In this document: positions 1-11,602 of the stretch, in pieces
How positions within the stretch are numbered: position 1 is the first letter of the stretch
How the letters are laid out: each line of letters opens with the position of its first letter
Source: an uncultured Eggerthella sp.
Lineage (GTDB): Bacteria; Actinomycetota; Coriobacteriia; Coriobacteriales; Eggerthellaceae
Assembly: GCA_900556585.1 (NCBI GenBank)
Contig: USPD01000001.1
Span: 1 to 64,000, forward strand
DNA length: 64,000 nucleotides
Reading direction: 5' to 3'
Position numbers and translations under genes: made by a program
The notes under the pieces: model-generated
Databases searched by the model: none
Seen by the model: only the letters and a program-made list of their open reading frames with translations
Told to the model about the DNA's origin: nothing

Positions 1-549
1 CCACCAGATGATGAAACAAAGAGAATCATTATTAAAAGCTTCATCACCGAATACAAGAGTGAAGAGGATTTACCTTTCACTATTTCTGACAGTATTCTTG
101 ACTACATTGTAGAAAATTCAAGCTCAAACATCCGTGAGCTTAAAAGTGCTATTACAAACGTTATTTTTGCACTCAAAATGGAGCAAGGCCACGAATTATC
201 GGAAAGCCGCGTAAAGGAATTATTAGGTAACCATTTCTTAGGTGGCGGCAAAAAACGCATCACAATAGAAATGGTGCAGGGTGCGGTAGAAGATTTCTAT
301 GGAGTAGCTCATAAGGATTTAGTAGGAAAGAAAAAAGAACGACGCATCGTTCACCCACGACAAGTTGCAATTTATCTATGTCGTGAACTTTACGAAACAA
401 CCCTTAAAAATATTGGTAATGCTTTCAACCGTGACCACACAACGGTTATGCATTCTTGTGATCTTATTAATAATCAGCTACAAGAAGATAGAAACCTTCG
501 CGAAGAACTAGAAGCAATTAGAGAAAAAATTCGTATCCAGCAATATTAA
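1..549 (+). CDS. dnaA: Chromosomal replication initiator DnaA, C-terminal part (5' end outside window)
   Basis: The open frame enters from the left edge and ends at 549, giving the last 182 residues. The first ~60 residues are the AAA+ lid, with SSNIRELKSAITNV matching the usual NVRELEGALNRL-type segment. The last ~100 residues are domain IV, the helix-turn-helix that reads DnaA boxes, ending with the signature FNRDHTTVMHSCDLI (only the usual GGR is replaced by FNR). DnaA binds the origin and melts it for DnaB loading. The next gene is dnaN after a box-containing spacer, the standard actinobacterial/firmicute order. The ATG at 178 is an internal methionine, not a start. Confidence 0.97.
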   Translation, partial: PPDDETKRIIIKSFITEYKSEEDLPFTISDSILDYIVENSSSNIRELKSAITNVIFALKMEQGHELSESRVKELLGNHFLGGGKKRITIEMVQGAVEDFYGVAHKDLVGKKKERRIVHPRQVAIYLCRELYETTLKNIGNAFNRDHTTVMHSCDLINNQLQEDRNLREELEAIREKIRIQQY

Positions 550-902
550 AAAATGGGTTTATTCATATAAGTTCATTGTGTAAAACCATACCCTTTAAAA
601 GGGGATAACTTAAAAGTTATGTGGACAAAGTTTTCCCCATATTTTCCCTGTGGAAAACAAGGGTTCAACTCCACAGAAAATTAACGTCATACTTTATTTG
701 TAATGACCAGGAAAAATAAAAGTTATCAACAAATCAACCGTGCTTATTACTTCTACTATTAGTTTTATTAATTAAGAGAATATAAGAAGTAAAAAAGGAA
801 GAGGAAAACACACCTGTAAGTTATTTATTATTGATAATCAACCAACCAGAGAACGAGTATCATAAACAGGAATTGAAATATATAAACGCAAGAGGAGCTT
901 TA
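550..902. other. dnaA-dnaN spacer with DnaA boxes: probable oriC
   Basis: This 353-bp AT-rich spacer holds DnaA-box-like 9-mers: TTGTCCACA (complement of 620-628), TTTTCCACA (complement of 649-657) and TTATCAACA (723-731), plus weaker ones such as TTTTCCCCA at 631-639. The stretch 745-800 is very AT-rich and could be the unwinding element. In many Gram-positive and actinobacterial chromosomes oriC lies exactly here. Because the window begins inside dnaA, boxes upstream of dnaA cannot be seen, so a bipartite origin is possible. Confidence 0.75.
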
Positions 903-2000
903 ATGAAATTCAGTATTAATCAATCAGAACTTCAAAATGCCCTATCTGTATGTGCTAAAGGTTCTTCTACTCGATCAACACTTTCCATCTTAGCGGGGGT
1001 ATATCTAAGAGCAGACGAAGGATCAATTACCCTTCAAACAACTAATCTAGAACTTTCCATTAAAGTTACCTGTCCTGCCTTAGTTGAAGAAAAAGGAGAA
1101 TCAGTAGTTCCTGCTAAGCTTTTCTTGGATATTGTTAAGAATCTTCCTGATATGGCGGTACGTATCGAAGCAGATGATGCAACAGCTGTTGTATTCTGTG
1201 ATACAACCACATTTTCTCTTAAAGCTTTAAATCCTCTTGATTTTCCAGCATTTCCGGAAGTGAAAGCACAGCAAGAAGCTCAATTTCCCTTTTCGACGTT
1301 TTCTACTATGGTTAAAAGAACAGCAAAAGTGGTTTCCCATGATGAAACTCGTGCAATTCTAACAGGTGTATTAGTGTCTTGCGTGGGAACTGAATTAAAG
1401 ATGGTCGCAACTGACTCATATCGTCTTGCGGTTACTGAAACTCAGTTGGATCAACCTTGCCCTGAAGAATTTGAAGCAGTAATTGCTGGTACATTTTTAA
1501 GTGACATCGCAGCTCTTCCTCAGTCTGATCAGCCTATTACGTTAGCGCTGAGCGAAAATCAGATTATTGTTACCTATCAAGACACAACTTTTATTAATCG
1601 TCGTATCGAAGGAACGTTCCCTAATTACAAACAACTCATTGCTGATGGTTTTACTACTAGAGCAACACTTTCAACTCATGCTTTAAGTGACGCAGTACGT
1701 CGTGTTTCTCTTCTAAGCAATAAAGTTTCCCCTGTTCAGATTAAAGTTGATGCTGACTCAGGAGTAGTAACACTTGTTGCAAGCTCTCAAGATATTGGTA
1801 ATGCTCAGGAGAATCTAATTTGCGAAATAGAAGGTGAATCGGTTGATATTGCGTTCAATTATTCCTTCTTACTTGATGGTTTAAATTCTATTGATACTGA
1901 TGCGGTGCATCTTGATTTGTTTGGTCCCATGAAACCAGGTATCCTTCGTGCAACTGAAGGAGAAAATTTCCTGTATTTAATCATGCCAGTACGCGTTTAA
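903..2000 (+). CDS. dnaN: DNA polymerase III beta subunit (sliding clamp)
   Basis: 365 residues, the normal length for the clamp. DnaN forms the dimeric ring that tethers Pol III and other factors to DNA. Three clamp folds can be followed (about 1-125, 126-245, 246-365); the middle carries the typical DSYRLAVTE segment, and the end YLIMPVRV matches the C-terminal pocket motif (YLIMPMRL-like). The start at 903 is chosen because AGGAG lies just ahead of it and the protein then begins MKFSINQ as in homologues; the open frame extends 24 codons further upstream without a ribosome site. recF follows after 15 bp. Confidence 0.96.
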   Translation: MKFSINQSELQNALSVCAKGSSTRSTLSILAGVYLRADEGSITLQTTNLELSIKVTCPALVEEKGESVVPAKLFLDIVKNLPDMAVRIEADDATAVVFCDTTTFSLKALNPLDFPAFPEVKAQQEAQFPFSTFSTMVKRTAKVVSHDETRAILTGVLVSCVGTELKMVATDSYRLAVTETQLDQPCPEEFEAVIAGTFLSDIAALPQSDQPITLALSENQIIVTYQDTTFINRRIEGTFPNYKQLIADGFTTRATLSTHALSDAVRRVSLLSNKVSPVQIKVDADSGVVTLVASSQDIGNAQENLICEIEGESVDIAFNYSFLLDGLNSIDTDAVHLDLFGPMKPGILRATEGENFLYLIMPVRV

Positions 2001-2015
2001 AACCTGTGGGTATGC

Positions 2016-3152
2016 ATGGGTCTTGCAATATCAAAAATAGAATGTAGCAACTTTCGCTCTTATCATCATCTTTTATTAAATGATGTAGGTTCGCTTACGC
2101 TTATTGTGGGGCCTAATGCTACGGGAAAGACTAATCTTTTAGAAGGTATTCAGCTTACCACTGCGTGTACTTCATTTCGCCATCCTCGTGCAGACCATTT
2201 ATTGCACAAGGGAAAAGATGTTGGTTTTGTCAGAACAAACATAGAAGGTGACGGTCGTCAACTAGAGATAGAACTTCGGTTAAGCCAAGGAAATAAAGAA
2301 TTTTATCTTAATAAAAAGAAAAAACGTACACATACGTTACGTGGTATTTTACCTTCGGTTCTTTTTTGTCCAGATGATCTGAATCTTATTAAAGGTTCGC
2401 AAAGTGTAAAACGATCACAACTTGACCTTTTAGGTTCCCAAGTTTCCTCTGGATATAATGTGGTGAGAAAAGATTACGAAAAAATCCTGCGGCAGAAAAA
2501 TAGTTGCTTAAAACAAAATATGCCCCATGACTATCTTGTAAGCATTAATGAAGTTTTAGCTTCAGTTGGTGCTCAGCTTTATCATCTTCGTTCTCAATTG
2601 ATTGCTGCTTTAATTCCTTATATTCAGAAATATTATCAAGAGCTTTCACTGGGAAGGGAACAAGTTTCAGTTTCTTATATTCCATCGTGGCAACGTTATT
2701 ATTATTCAACGGAAGAATACCGCGAGTACGAATGGTTCAATAGAAAACAAGCGCAAGAACTGCTATTTCAAAATATGGAGCAGGATTATATACGCGAACA
2801 TGAGCGTCATATGTCACTATATGGACCCCAAGTGGATCAAATTGAGTTTTATTTAAACGATAAAAATGCTTCTCTCTATGCTTCTCAAGGCCAGCAGCGT
2901 TCTTTGGTATTGAGCTATAAGATGGCTGAAGTAGCGCTTATCCGGAATAAATTAAATCAGAATCCCGTTCTGCTGCTTGATGATGTTATGAGTGAATTAG
3001 ATAATTCGCGCCGCAGCGCCTTATTTTCTTTGTTATCAAAGGGAATTCAGACGTTTATTACGGCTACTAATGCAGAACTAGTAGGGGATACTACACTTAA
3101 TCAAGCACGAATTGTTGAACTTGATTTTAATGGAGTGGTTTCGTATGGTTGA
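2016..3152 (+). CDS. recF: DNA replication and repair protein RecF
   Basis: 378 residues. RecF is an SMC-like ATPase that helps load RecA at gaps in single-stranded DNA. Walker A is GPNATGKT at residues 32-39, the ABC-type signature is in SQGQQRSLVLSYK near residue 290, and Walker B is LLLDDVMSELD near 318-328. The start follows the dnaN stop closely and has no strong Shine-Dalgarno sequence, suggesting translational coupling. Its 3' end overlaps the start of dciA by 8 bp. Confidence 0.95.
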   Translation: MGLAISKIECSNFRSYHHLLLNDVGSLTLIVGPNATGKTNLLEGIQLTTACTSFRHPRADHLLHKGKDVGFVRTNIEGDGRQLEIELRLSQGNKEFYLNKKKKRTHTLRGILPSVLFCPDDLNLIKGSQSVKRSQLDLLGSQVSSGYNVVRKDYEKILRQKNSCLKQNMPHDYLVSINEVLASVGAQLYHLRSQLIAALIPYIQKYYQELSLGREQVSVSYIPSWQRYYYSTEEYREYEWFNRKQAQELLFQNMEQDYIREHERHMSLYGPQVDQIEFYLNDKNASLYASQGQQRSLVLSYKMAEVALIRNKLNQNPVLLLDDVMSELDNSRRSALFSLLSKGIQTFITATNAELVGDTTLNQARIVELDFNGVVSYG

Positions 3153-3753
3153 TCATTCTGAATGGGCCTCCTCACTTGATCCGCGTCATTGGGCGGATGT
3201 TATTAACCAAAGGAATAATGCATTAAAACCAGTTTCAAATTCATTTAATGAGTTTTATCGCTCTATGCCGGAAGAGGTAAAAAAACGCATTTTAATTAAT
3301 CAGCGTATAAAAACGGTCCATGATCAGTTTTCTCAAGTAGTAGATCCGTTTATTCTTGAGCATACTAATTCGGTCTATCTTCTTAGACATAAGGATCTTC
3401 TTGATAATGAAGTGATAGACAAAGTTTTTGATTTAGTGGTGTATGTAGATAATTCGCTTGTTGCTGCAGAATTAAATGCGCGCCGTGAATTAATTTGTTT
3501 AAAGTATCGTGAGCAATTTAATGTCATGATTGACGTGTTTGAAATTAGAATTTCACGTGGGCAATATAAAGAAAAGCACCCTTTTGAACAAATAAGCGAA
3601 CATCAAACCCCTAATAAGCAACCTCGTGAACTTTCGGAAGACGAGATGCAACATATTAATGATCTTGTTCAAGATATTCCAGAGGGAAGAATAAGGGATT
3701 CATTTATAAAAGCAATAACGGCGCAAAAGCGAATTTCTGATGAAAATCTGTAA
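3145..3753 (+). CDS. dciA: DciA-like DUF721 protein (helicase loader/operator)
   Basis: 202 residues with an N-terminal DUF721 region (about 5-140: WADVINQRNNAL, then the KTVHDQFSQVVDP and LVVYVDNSLVAAELN segments). DUF721/DciA proteins are proposed to interact with replicative helicase DnaB in bacteria lacking DnaC/DnaI. The start is set at 3145, with GGAG about 7 nt upstream and giving MVDHSEW; the start overlaps the recF stop. The position between recF and gyrB is typical of Actinobacteria and supports the family call. The C-terminal ~60 residues are polar and not recognised. Confidence 0.85.
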   Translation: MVDHSEWASSLDPRHWADVINQRNNALKPVSNSFNEFYRSMPEEVKKRILINQRIKTVHDQFSQVVDPFILEHTNSVYLLRHKDLLDNEVIDKVFDLVVYVDNSLVAAELNARRELICLKYREQFNVMIDVFEIRISRGQYKEKHPFEQISEHQTPNKQPRELSEDEMQHINDLVQDIPEGRIRDSFIKAITAQKRISDENL

Positions 3754-3843
3754 AACTTATCAAATTTAATCGTTTTCACCCGCCAGAAACGGCGAGAGCG
3801 GCTCTGAACACCGAAAAATGTATAAGTGCTTTAGTAAGTCTGC

Positions 3844-3849
3844 TATAAT
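3844..3849 (+). promoter_or_regulatory. Extended -10 promoter for gyrB
   Basis: TGCTATAAT at 3841-3849 is a perfect extended -10 element; no good -35 is visible. A transcript would begin near 3856 and carry the hairpin at 3874-3902 in its leader before gyrB. Confidence 0.5.
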
Positions 3850-3873
3850 AATTGTTTGGATAAATGCCTCTTT

Positions 3874-3902
3874 AACGCTTCCATTTTTCAGGAAGCGTTT
3901 TT
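3874..3902 (+). terminator. Terminator-like hairpin directly before gyrB
   Basis: AACGCTTCC (3874-3882) pairs perfectly with GGAAGCGTT (3891-3899) and is followed by TTTTT. It may end dnaN-recF-dciA transcripts, or act as an attenuator, because the best promoter (3841-3849) is upstream of it and gyrB begins only 27 bp later. Confidence 0.65.
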
Positions 3903-3904
3903 GA

Positions 3905-5863
<1,959 letters not shown>

Positions 5864-5878
5864 AAAGGATGAAATTTC

Positions 5879-8386
5879 GTGGCTGAAAAGAAAGACGAAG
5901 GAATGGATTTAACAGGATCCACCATCCTTCCTGCTGAACTCAGTAAGGAAATGAGAACTTCCTTTCTTGAGTATTCAATGAGTGTTATCGTTTCGCGTGC
6001 ATTACCTGATGTTCGCGACGGCTTAAAACCAGTGCATCGTCGTATTTTGTACGCGATGAATGAAAGTGGTATCACCCCAAAGCGCCCTCATGCAAAGTCT
6101 GCACGTACTGTTGGTGACGTTATTGGTAAGTATCACCCTCATGGTGACATCGCGGTATATGACACTATGGTTCGTTTAGCTCAACCATTTTCTATGCGTG
6201 TACCGTTGGTTGATGGTCATGGTAACTTCGGTTCCATTGACGGTGACTCTGCTGCTGCAATGCGTTATACCGAAGCGCGTCTTGATAAACCAGCAATGGA
6301 GCTTCTGCGTGACCTCGATAAGGAAACGGTAGATTTTCAACCAAACTATGATGAAAGTTTGGAAGAACCTGTTGTTTTACCAGCACGTTTCCCAAATCTA
6401 TTAGTTAATGGTTCGTCTGGTATTGCGGTAGGTATGGCAACCAATATTCCTCCTCATAATTTAGGGGAGGCAATCGATGCTACCTGTATGATGCTAGATA
6501 ATCCAGACTGCACCGTGGATGACTTGATGACCGTGTTGCCTGGACCAGACTTCCCAACAGGCGGCATCATTATGGGTCGTAAAGGTATTCGTGATGCCTA
6601 CGAAACTGGCCGTGGTAGCTTAACGGTTCGTTCAACGTGCCGTGTTGAGGAAGGTAAGAACGGTAAGAAATCTATTATTGTTTCTGAAATCCCTTATCAG
6701 GTAAACCGTACTAAACTGCTTGAGAAAATTGCCGACTTAATTAGGGATAAAAAGCTTCCTGAAATTTCAAATGTTCATGACGGTGCAGACCGTCATGGTA
6801 TCGATATCATTATCGATTTAAAGCAAAACGCAATTCCGCAGGTAGTTTTAAATAAGCTTTATAAACATACTCAGCTTCAAGTAGGCTTTGGATGTAATAT
6901 GGTTGCGTTGGTTAATGGCGTACCACGTACTCTTTCTTTGAAAGAAATGCTCCACTATTACATTCTTCACCAAGAAGATGTTGTAGAACGTCGTACCCGT
7001 TACGATTTAGCTAAAGCTGAAGCGCGTGCTCATATCTTAGAGGGCTTCGTAATTGCGCTTGATAATATTGATGAAGTAATTCAAATCATCCGCGCTTCAA
7101 AAACTGACGCTGAGGCTAAAGAAACCTTAATGCAAACCTTCTCGCTTTCTGAAAAACAAAGCGAAGCAATTCTTGAAATGAAGTTGCGTCGTTTAACTGG
7201 TTTGGAACGTGAGAAGATTCAGCAAGAATTAGCTGAACTCCGTGAAAAGATTGAATACTATAAGCGCGTGTTGTCTGATAAGAATTTATTGAAGCAAATC
7301 ATTAAAGATGAACTGCTTGAGATTAAAGATAAATACAACTCCAAGCGTCTTACTAAGATTACCGATGAGGCAAAAGAACTTGATGTTGAAGATCTTATTG
7401 CTGAAGAAGAAGTTGCAGTAACGGTAACTAAGGCAGGCTATGTAAAACGTCTCCCTGTTGCAACATATCGTCAGCAGAAGCGCGGTGGTAAAGGAATGCA
7501 GGGTGTAAACCTTAAAGAGAGCGACTTTGTTGAGCACCTCTTCATTTCTTCAACTCATGCTTATATGCTCTTCTTCTCATCCTTAGGTAAGGTATATCGC
7601 TTAAAGGCTTATGAGATCCCAGAAGCATCTCGTCATGCACGCGGTACAGCAATTGTGAACTTGCTGCCTTTAGAAAAGGGTGAAACGATTGCTGCTGTTA
7701 TTGCAACTAAGGATTTCCCTGAAAACGAATATCTTATGTTCGCAACAGCATCCGGTATGGTTAAGAAGACATCTATGAAGCTATATGACCGTACCCGACG
7801 TGATGGATTAATTGCTATCAACTTAAAGGAAAATGACAAGTTAATCTCTGTTAAGCGTGTAGCAGAAGGAGAAAAAGTTGTTATGGTTTCTTCAGCTGGT
7901 AAAGCAATTCTTTGGGATGAATCTGAAGTACGCGCAATGGGACGTGACACCATGGGTGTTCGCGGCATGACAGTAAATGCTGATGCCCGTGTATTAGGTA
8001 TGGAAATAGCACATCCTGGTAGTGACTTGTTTGTTATTACTGAACTTGGCTATGGTAAACGTACTCCTATATCTGAATATCCTGAACATCATCGTGGTGG
8101 ACAAGGTGTGTATACCATTACTATGACACCAAAGAAGGGTCTCTTGGCTGCTATGAAGGTGGTAGACGAAGATGATGAAATAATGATTATCACTGAAGAA
8201 GGTGTCGTGGTACGAACTGCTGTTTCAGGGGTATCTGAATTAGGTCGTTCTACTCAAGGCGTTCATGTTATGAACGTTGCGAATAAAGATAAGGTAAGTG
8301 CTGTTGCTATTGCTACTTCTCATGAAAAGAAGTCACATAAAACAAGCGCGAATAAAGATCAGATGAATTTACTCGATCAGGAATAA
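5879..8386 (+). CDS. gyrA: DNA gyrase subunit A
   Basis: 835 residues from a GTG start (AGAAAGGA upstream). GyrA carries the DNA breakage-reunion activity: catalytic tyrosine Y130 in MRYTEARL. The winged-helix/tower region is followed by a six-bladed C-terminal beta-pinwheel from about 510 with a GyrA box ([11 protein letters not shown]). The quinolone-determining stretch reads [10 protein letters not shown]: residue 91, equivalent to E. coli Ser83, is isoleucine (codon ATC 6149-6151), while the Asp87 equivalent is kept. Length and ending are otherwise ordinary. Confidence 0.97.
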   Translation: MAEKKDEGMDLTGSTILPAELSKEMRTSFLEYSMSVIVSRALPDVRDGLKPVHRRILYAMNESGITPKRPHAKSARTVGDVIGKYHPHGDIAVYDTMVRLAQPFSMRVPLVDGHGNFGSIDGDSAAAMRYTEARLDKPAMELLRDLDKETVDFQPNYDESLEEPVVLPARFPNLLVNGSSGIAVGMATNIPPHNLGEAIDATCMMLDNPDCTVDDLMTVLPGPDFPTGGIIMGRKGIRDAYETGRGSLTVRSTCRVEEGKNGKKSIIVSEIPYQVNRTKLLEKIADLIRDKKLPEISNVHDGADRHGIDIIIDLKQNAIPQVVLNKLYKHTQLQVGFGCNMVALVNGVPRTLSLKEMLHYYILHQEDVVERRTRYDLAKAEARAHILEGFVIALDNIDEVIQIIRASKTDAEAKETLMQTFSLSEKQSEAILEMKLRRLTGLEREKIQQELAELREKIEYYKRVLSDKNLLKQIIKDELLEIKDKYNSKRLTKITDEAKELDVEDLIAEEEVAVTVTKAGYVKRLPVATYRQQKRGGKGMQGVNLKESDFVEHLFISSTHAYMLFFSSLGKVYRLKAYEIPEASRHARGTAIVNLLPLEKGETIAAVIATKDFPENEYLMFATASGMVKKTSMKLYDRTRRDGLIAINLKENDKLISVKRVAEGEKVVMVSSAGKAILWDESEVRAMGRDTMGVRGMTVNADARVLGMEIAHPGSDLFVITELGYGKRTPISEYPEHHRGGQGVYTITMTPKKGLLAAMKVVDEDDEIMIITEEGVVVRTAVSGVSELGRSTQGVHVMNVANKDKVSAVAIATSHEKKSHKTSANKDQMNLLDQE

Positions 8387-8424
8387 ATTCATTCATTATC
8401 GGTAAAACTGCTGATAGGTCATAG

Positions 8425-8440
8425 TGTTTCTCGTGAAACA
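8425..8440. other. parS-like centromere site (15/16 match)
   Basis: TGTTTCTCGTGAAACA differs from the ParB-binding consensus TGTTTCACGTGAAACA at one position. It lies between gyrA and its terminator, about 8 kb from dnaA, where chromosomal parS sites normally cluster. parA/parB are not in the window. Confidence 0.75.
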
Positions 8441-8475
8441 GGTAAGAATCTCGTAAGAAATTCTTACCTGTTTTT
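8439..8475 (+). terminator. Terminator after gyrA
   Basis: CAGGTAAGAA (8439-8448) pairs perfectly with TTCTTACCTG (8461-8470), followed by TTTTTA. The 5' arm shares two bases with the parS-like site. Confidence 0.85.
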
Positions 8476-8519
8476 ATTTCATCACTAGCTGTAAGGATGT
8501 TGTCGAGATGCAGAAAACT

Positions 8520-9026
8520 TTACTGATCCTGATTTAAGAAATCGTCAGGATTTAAATTAGATACAAATTCATGAAACTCTTTCAAATCTTCTTCTTCGGT
8601 ATTTTGGGTAATATGGAAAGGGAAGGAAGCTTTTTCGTATACGGAATCCATAATAAAGATATTAGCACCTTGTTTTATAGCTAGAGCAATAGCATCACTA
8701 GGACGAGCGTCTAACTCAATCAACCGACCATGGTGGCGTAAGGTGAGGGTTGCGTAGAAGGTGGAAGCTTTTACGTCAGTAATTAAAACGTGATCCACAT
8801 AAGCATCTAAACTAGCAATAGCGTTTATGAATAAATCATGGGTTAAAGGGCGGGGAAGTCTAACATCTTCAAGTGCGATACCTATTTGTGCCGCTTCTGG
8901 TAGCCCTATCCAAATAGGAATAAAACGCGGATCTATTTCTAAATCTGAAGAATTTGTGCCCAGGACTAGGATAGATGGGCTAGCATCTTTAGAAAAAATT
9001 AACGTTTGTACATGCACGGGAATCAT
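8520..9026 (-). CDS. Bifunctional nuclease family protein (BFN/DUF151)
   Basis: 168 residues. The BFN domain fills about 1-135, with the conserved PIWIGLPEAAQIGIAL and ELDARPSDAIALAI segments; the C-terminal acidic tail (ITQNTEEEDLKEFHEF) is common in bacterial members. Family proteins have reported RNase/DNase activity, but the cellular role in bacteria is unclear. A strong AAAGGAGG site precedes the ATG on the minus strand. It is transcribed convergently with gyrA and stands alone. Confidence 0.85.
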   Translation of the reverse strand: MIPVHVQTLIFSKDASPSILVLGTNSSDLEIDPRFIPIWIGLPEAAQIGIALEDVRLPRPLTHDLFINAIASLDAYVDHVLITDVKASTFYATLTLRHHGRLIELDARPSDAIALAIKQGANIFIMDSVYEKASFPFHITQNTEEEDLKEFHEFVSNLNPDDFLNQDQ

Positions 9027-9159
9027 TTGGATGCCTCCTTTGATACCGTGAACATGTTTTTACCATAGCACACTAATGAAATAATGTATGTATACAATTT
9101 ATCTCACCTGCGGTTTTACGGTAAGTGAAAAATATTTTTAAAAAAATTTCAAATTTTGC

Positions 9160-9188
9160 TTGACCGATTTAGTACAAGGTAGTAAATT
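9160..9188 (+). promoter_or_regulatory. Promoter of tRNA-Ile/tRNA-Ala
   Basis: TTGACC (9160-9165), 17-bp spacer, TAAATT (9183-9188). The predicted start near 9195 is about 12 nt before the tRNA. Confidence 0.7.
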
Positions 9189-9206
9189 AACTGAGCGCGA
9201 TTTTTC

Positions 9207-9283
<77 letters not shown>

Positions 9284-9296
9284 TTATTTTACGGAT

Positions 9297-9336
9297 AAGC
9301 GTTCCACCGTGAGCCGAGTTAGCCGGTGGAGCGCTT
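9297..9336 (+). other. Hairpin between tRNA-Ile and tRNA-Ala
   Basis: AAGCGTTCCACCG (9297-9309) pairs with CGGTGGAGCGCTT (9324-9336) with one G-U. There is no T run, so it is more likely a processing or partial-termination stem within a tRNA-Ile/tRNA-Ala transcript than a full terminator. Confidence 0.5.
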
Positions 9337-9356
9337 ATTATAGAAATCGCACATAT

Positions 9357-9432
9357 GGGGCATTAGCTCAGCTGGGAGAGCGCGGGCTTTGCAAGCCTGA
9401 GGTCAGGGGTTCGATCCCCCTATGCTCCACCA
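9357..9432 (+). tRNA. tRNA-Ala (UGC)
   Basis: 76 nt. Acceptor GGGGCAT pairs with ATGCTCC (one G-U), anticodon TGC in CTTTGCAAG, T-arm GGGGTTCGATCCCC, CCA encoded. No promoter is visible of its own, so it is probably transcribed with tRNA-Ile. Confidence 0.95.
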
Positions 9433-9439
9433 AATTTCC

Positions 9440-9468
9440 AGGGTCGGATTTATTCCGACCCTTTATTT
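9440..9468 (+). terminator. Terminator after tRNA-Ala
   Basis: AGGGTCGGA (9440-9448) pairs with TCCGACCCT (9454-9462), followed by TTATTT. Confidence 0.75.
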
Positions 9469-9539
9469 GTGTTTGGAGATAAGTTACAAAATTATTTACC
9501 GATCAACTATATTGTTTCGCTTGAGAAAGAAGAAACTAT

Positions 9540-11357
9540 ATGAAGCAAGAAAATATTCGTAATGTAGCCATTATTGCTCACGTTGACCATGGTAAAACTA
9601 CTTTGGTTGATCGCCTGCTTTATACTGCTGGTGTTTTTCGTGAGAACCAAGAAGTAGCAGAACGTGTCCTTGACTCAAATGATCAAGAGCGCGAACGCGG
9701 TATTACTATTCTTTCTAAAAATATTTCTATTACCTACAAAGATGTAAAGATTAACGTTATCGATACACCAGGGCATGCTGACTTCGGTGGAGAAGTTGAG
9801 CGCGTATTGAACATGGCAGACGGTGCTCTTCTTATTGTTGATGCATTTGAAGGTCCAATGCCTCAGACTCGTTTTGTTCTTGAAAAGGCTTTGTCGCTTG
9901 GTTTAAGAATCGTGGTAGTAATCAATAAGATTGACCGCCCTGGTTCCCGTCCTGGAGAAGGAGTAGATGAAGTATTCGCCCTTATGGTTGAACTTAATGC
10001 TTCTGATGAACAGCTTGATTTTCCTATCATCTATGCAAGTGCCGTAAATGGGTATGCTCGCTATGAGGCAGATGATGACAATATGAATATGATTCCACTT
10101 CTGGATACTATTCTTAAGGAAGTTTCTGCGCCAGATTGTGAGCCAAACGGTCCTGTTGCTTTACAAATTTGCACTGTTGACCACTCAAGCTTTGTTGGTC
10201 GTATTGGTGTTGGTCGTCTACATTCAGGCACTATGCATAAAAACGAGCCTGTTCTTGTTATCAAAAACGATGGAACTCGTTATAACACCGCTATCAAACA
10301 AGTATTTACCTTCGAAGAGCTTGGTAAAAAAGAAGTCCCAGAGGCAACAGCAGGCGACATTATTGCAGTAGTAGGTATTGAAGATGCAGACATTGGTGAT
10401 ATGGTTACCAATCGTGAGCATCCTGTAATTCTTGATCCTATTGAAGTTGAAGAACCAACTATGGCAGTTGTGTTTGAAGCTTCTACTTCTCCACTTGTTG
10501 GTCGTGAAGGCGAAATCGTTCAAGCTCGTCAGTTGAAAGAGCGCTTATTCCGTGAAGCGGAATCAAATATCTCAATGCGTATTACTGAGCTGGAAGATAA
10601 GTCTGGTATTGAGGTAGCAGGGCGCGGCGTTTTGCATCTTTCTGTTCTTATGGAAACTATGCGCCGTGAAGGTTATGAATTCCAGGTAGGACGTCCTCGC
10701 GTCATTATTAAGACTGACGAAAATGGCAATAAATTAGAGCCTATCGAGGAAGCTACGGTTGATACTCCTAGTGAGTATGCTGGTAAATGTATTGAGGTTT
10801 TCGGTACTGCTGGTGGCGAAATGACCGACATGTTCCAGCGTGGCGAACAAACTCACTTGGTATTTAAGATTCCTTCTCGCGGCACTATGGGACTGCGTAC
10901 AAAGTTGCTTAATGTTTCTCATGGTGAGGCAACCATGTTCCATCACTTCAGCGAATATGGTCCATATCGTGGTGAAATGACTGGTCGTAAAAATGGTTCC
11001 ATGATTGCAATGGCTACTGAAAAATCAGTTGCGTATGCACTTGATACTTTGCAGCAGCGTGGCCGTTTATTTATTGGTCCAGGTGAAGATTGTTACGAAG
11101 GCATGATTGTTGGTGAATCAGCCAAGGAAGGTGACATGGTAGTAAATGTTGCCAAGGCAAAACAGCTTGGTAATCAACGTTCTGCCGGCGCTGATAAGGC
11201 TATTCAATTAACACCACCTGTTACCTTTACGCTCGAAGAAGCGCTTGAGTATATTGAAGATGATGAATTGGTAGAAATTACTCCAAAATCCATCCGTTTA
11301 CGTAAGCGTATCCTTAGCGCAACTCAACGTCGCAAAGAGGCAAAAAATAAGCAGTAA
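9540..11357 (+). CDS. typA: Ribosome-associated GTPase TypA/BipA
   Basis: 605 residues, standard length. TypA is a translational GTPase that binds the 70S ribosome and aids assembly and stress adaptation. The G domain shows G1 AHVDHGKT (13-20), switch I RERGITI, G3 DTPGH and G4 NKID; domains II, III and V follow, and the TypA-specific C-terminal domain carries [11 protein letters not shown] weak AAGAAG site precedes the ATG. It is flanked by terminators on both sides, so it is probably a single-gene unit. Confidence 0.95.
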   Translation: MKQENIRNVAIIAHVDHGKTTLVDRLLYTAGVFRENQEVAERVLDSNDQERERGITILSKNISITYKDVKINVIDTPGHADFGGEVERVLNMADGALLIVDAFEGPMPQTRFVLEKALSLGLRIVVVINKIDRPGSRPGEGVDEVFALMVELNASDEQLDFPIIYASAVNGYARYEADDDNMNMIPLLDTILKEVSAPDCEPNGPVALQICTVDHSSFVGRIGVGRLHSGTMHKNEPVLVIKNDGTRYNTAIKQVFTFEELGKKEVPEATAGDIIAVVGIEDADIGDMVTNREHPVILDPIEVEEPTMAVVFEASTSPLVGREGEIVQARQLKERLFREAESNISMRITELEDKSGIEVAGRGVLHLSVLMETMRREGYEFQVGRPRVIIKTDENGNKLEPIEEATVDTPSEYAGKCIEVFGTAGGEMTDMFQRGEQTHLVFKIPSRGTMGLRTKLLNVSHGEATMFHHFSEYGPYRGEMTGRKNGSMIAMATEKSVAYALDTLQQRGRLFIGPGEDCYEGMIVGESAKEGDMVVNVAKAKQLGNQRSAGADKAIQLTPPVTFTLEEALEYIEDDELVEITPKSIRLRKRILSATQRRKEAKNKQ

Positions 11358-11547
11358 GGATATTTACAGTTGCGTTTGAGTGTTTAATTAGGTTGATTAC
11401 CTGAACACTAGACAACGAAAAATGTTCCTTCGCGCATGATTTTATGCCGTTTATCTTTGGGATTATGAAGAGCTTATGGTAAACAGCCCCATATAAATGG
11501 GCAAATTGTGCGAATAGAAAACAAAATAGTTCATTGTGACAAAATAA

Positions 11548-11585
11548 CGAAGAACCGCACAGTGGTGTGGTTCTTCGGTTTTTTA
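11548..11585 (+). terminator. Strong terminator hairpin immediately before the foldase gene
   Basis: CGAAGAACCGCAC (11548-11560) pairs with GTGTGGTTCTTCG (11565-11577, one G-U), followed by GTTTTTT. It ends only about 18 nt before the next ATG (11603), leaving no room for a promoter between hairpin and gene. Confidence 0.8.
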
Positions 11586-11602
11586 TAAGGTAAGGGAACT
11601 AC

